64,000 nucleotides of DNA, from positions 930,001 through 994,000 of the forward strand of contig NZ_JAANCO010000001.1 of NCBI RefSeq assembly GCF_011326725.1, written 5' to 3'. This document shows positions 63,220-64,000 of this stretch, one piece after another; positions within the stretch are counted from its first letter, which is position 1; every line of letters begins with the position of its first letter. A program made the translations under genes and the position numbers. The DNA is from Microbacterium excoecariae. GTDB taxonomy: Bacteria; Actinomycetota; Actinomycetes; Actinomycetales; Microbacteriaceae. A model generated the notes under the pieces. The model made no database searches, was not told the DNA's origin, and saw only the letters and a program-made list of their open reading frames with translations.

Positions 63220-64000
63220 TTACTCGGTGATTCCCACCGTGTCGAGCATCCACGCGATCTGGAACGCGCGCTCGCGCCACGCGTTGTAGCGCCCGCTCAC
63301 GCCGCCGTGACCGGCGACCATCTCGCAGTGCAACAGAGCGTCCGCCCCCGCCTCCCGCAGGCGCTGCACCCACTTCGCCGGCTCGACGTAGTACACGCGC
63401 GTGTCGTTGAGCGAGGTCATCGCGAGGATCCGGGGGTACGTCACGTCGTCGCGCACGTTCTCGTAGGGCGAGTAGGAGCGCATGTAGGCGTAGGCCTCGG
63501 GGTCGTGGAGCGGGTTCCCCCACTCCTCCCACTCGATCACGGTCAACGGCAGCGACGGATCCAGGATCGTCGTGAGCGCGTCCACGAAGGGCACGTCGGC
63601 GAGCACGCCGGCGAACAGCTCCGGGGCGATGTTGGTCACGGCGCCCATGAGGAGCCCGCCCGCGGATCCGCCCTCCGCCACGAGCGTCTCGGGCGTCGTG
63701 AGCCCCGTGTCGACGAGGTGGCGCGCGACGTCGACGAAGTCGGTGAAGCTGTTGCGCTTGGCGCCAAGCTTCCCGCCCTCGTACCAGGCCCGGCCGAGCT
63801 CGCCGCCGCCGCGCACGTGCGCCACGGCGAAGACGACCCCGCGGTCGAGGAGGGACAGGCGTGCGGTCGAGAACGCCGGATCGATCGAGTGCTCGTAGGC
63901 GCCGTAGCCATACAGGTGTACGGGTCGCGGCGACTCGCCCAGCGCCCCGAATTCGCGCTTGAACACCAGCGAGACGGGGATCTGCGTGCCGTCGGCGGCG
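63220..64000 (-). CDS. Oligopeptidase B (S9 family), 5' part outside window
   Basis: About 259 C-terminal residues are visible; the frame stays open to base 64000 (ADGTQIPVSLV). This is the catalytic alpha/beta-hydrolase domain of an S9A serine peptidase cutting after Lys or Arg. The nucleophile motif is EGGSAGGLLMG, the acid lies in SLNDTRVYYVEP and the His in AGHGGVSGR. YGYGAYEHSIDP and HVRGGGELGRAWYEGG are typical for oligopeptidase B. The stop is 8 nt from the pfkA terminator. Confidence 0.92.
   Translation of the reverse strand, partial: AADGTQIPVSLVFKREFGALGESPRPVHLYGYGAYEHSIDPAFSTARLSLLDRGVVFAVAHVRGGGELGRAWYEGGKLGAKRNSFTDFVDVARHLVDTGLTTPETLVAEGGSAGGLLMGAVTNIAPELFAGVLADVPFVDALTTILDPSLPLTVIEWEEWGNPLHDPEAYAYMRSYSPYENVRDDVTYPRILAMTSLNDTRVYYVEPAKWVQRLREAGADALLHCEMVAGHGGVSGRYNAWRERAFQIAWMLDTVGITE

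Overview
The window is high-GC DNA (roughly 70% G+C), densely packed with genes. It looks like an ordinary chromosomal segment of a Gram-positive actinobacterium of the Micrococcales, most probably Microbacteriaceae (Microbacterium-like). The signs are the actinobacterial synteny argS-lysA-hom-thr-rho-prfA-prmC-tsaC-wecA-atp, the dxr-rseP-ispG and nusA-ylxR-infB-rbfA-truB-ribF groups, lipoproteins with an LAGC lipobox, an F420/LLM-type oxidoreductase, and TANNNT -10 elements set directly in front of start codons. I see no rRNA, tRNA, CRISPR array, prophage, plasmid or IS element.

Layout. 1-1360: the 3' part of a degenerate CPBP-like membrane protein and a convergent SGNH lipoprotein. 1396-11887: argS, lysA, hom, thrB, thrC, rho, prfA (aspartate-family amino acids, then termination factors). 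11916-14880: an amidase facing a cysK-cysE operon across a 29-bp perfect inverted repeat; this block sits between prfA and prmC, which are often neighbours. 15018-25800: prmC, tsaC, a WecA-type transferase, two tandem AtpI-like genes, atpBEFHAGDC and a strong terminator. 25829-34589: yaaA, a DUF5684-like membrane protein, a PP2C phosphatase, an EccC-like FtsK/SpoIIIE ATPase, L-asparaginase II, OsmC, a PlsC acyltransferase and an FKBP lipoprotein. 34593-43346: dxr, a Mur ligase, rseP and ispG, interrupted by a reverse-strand block of a phytoene-dehydrogenase-like oxidoreductase and a fused anthranilate synthase. That synthase is preceded by a Trp-Trp leader peptide and an attenuator-like hairpin. 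43336-49430: an LLM oxidoreductase, proS and a secreted multidomain nuclease. 49529-59719: nusA, ylxR, infB, rbfA, mutY, a lipoprotein, GNAT, truB, two small membrane proteins, ribF and deoC. 59922-64000: a SNF2 helicase, pfkA and the 3' part of oligopeptidase B.

How the genes work together. Most are housekeeping genes on the + strand in tight operons (ATGA/GTGA overlaps, 1-30 nt gaps). Reverse-strand genes are mostly single accessory genes inserted between conserved blocks. Many lead genes have a TANNNT hexamer ending 6-9 nt before the start codon, which predicts leaderless mRNAs. Several divergent pairs share only 23-39 bp that must hold both promoters. Genes with real leaders (rho, atpB, infB, trpEG, SNF2) often carry hairpins.

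Best candidates for something not routinely annotated: (i) the trpL-like leader 42086-42118 with its hairpins; (ii) two mutually exclusive hairpins in the 59-nt ylxR-infB gap, one of which covers part of the infB Shine-Dalgarno; (iii) the DUF5684/PP2C/EccC-like mini-locus without a visible WXG100 partner; (iv) a Mur ligase with DHHPR where MurE usually has DNPR; (v) overlapping back-to-back -10 elements of truB and a GNAT gene. I found no clear-cut new multi-gene system.
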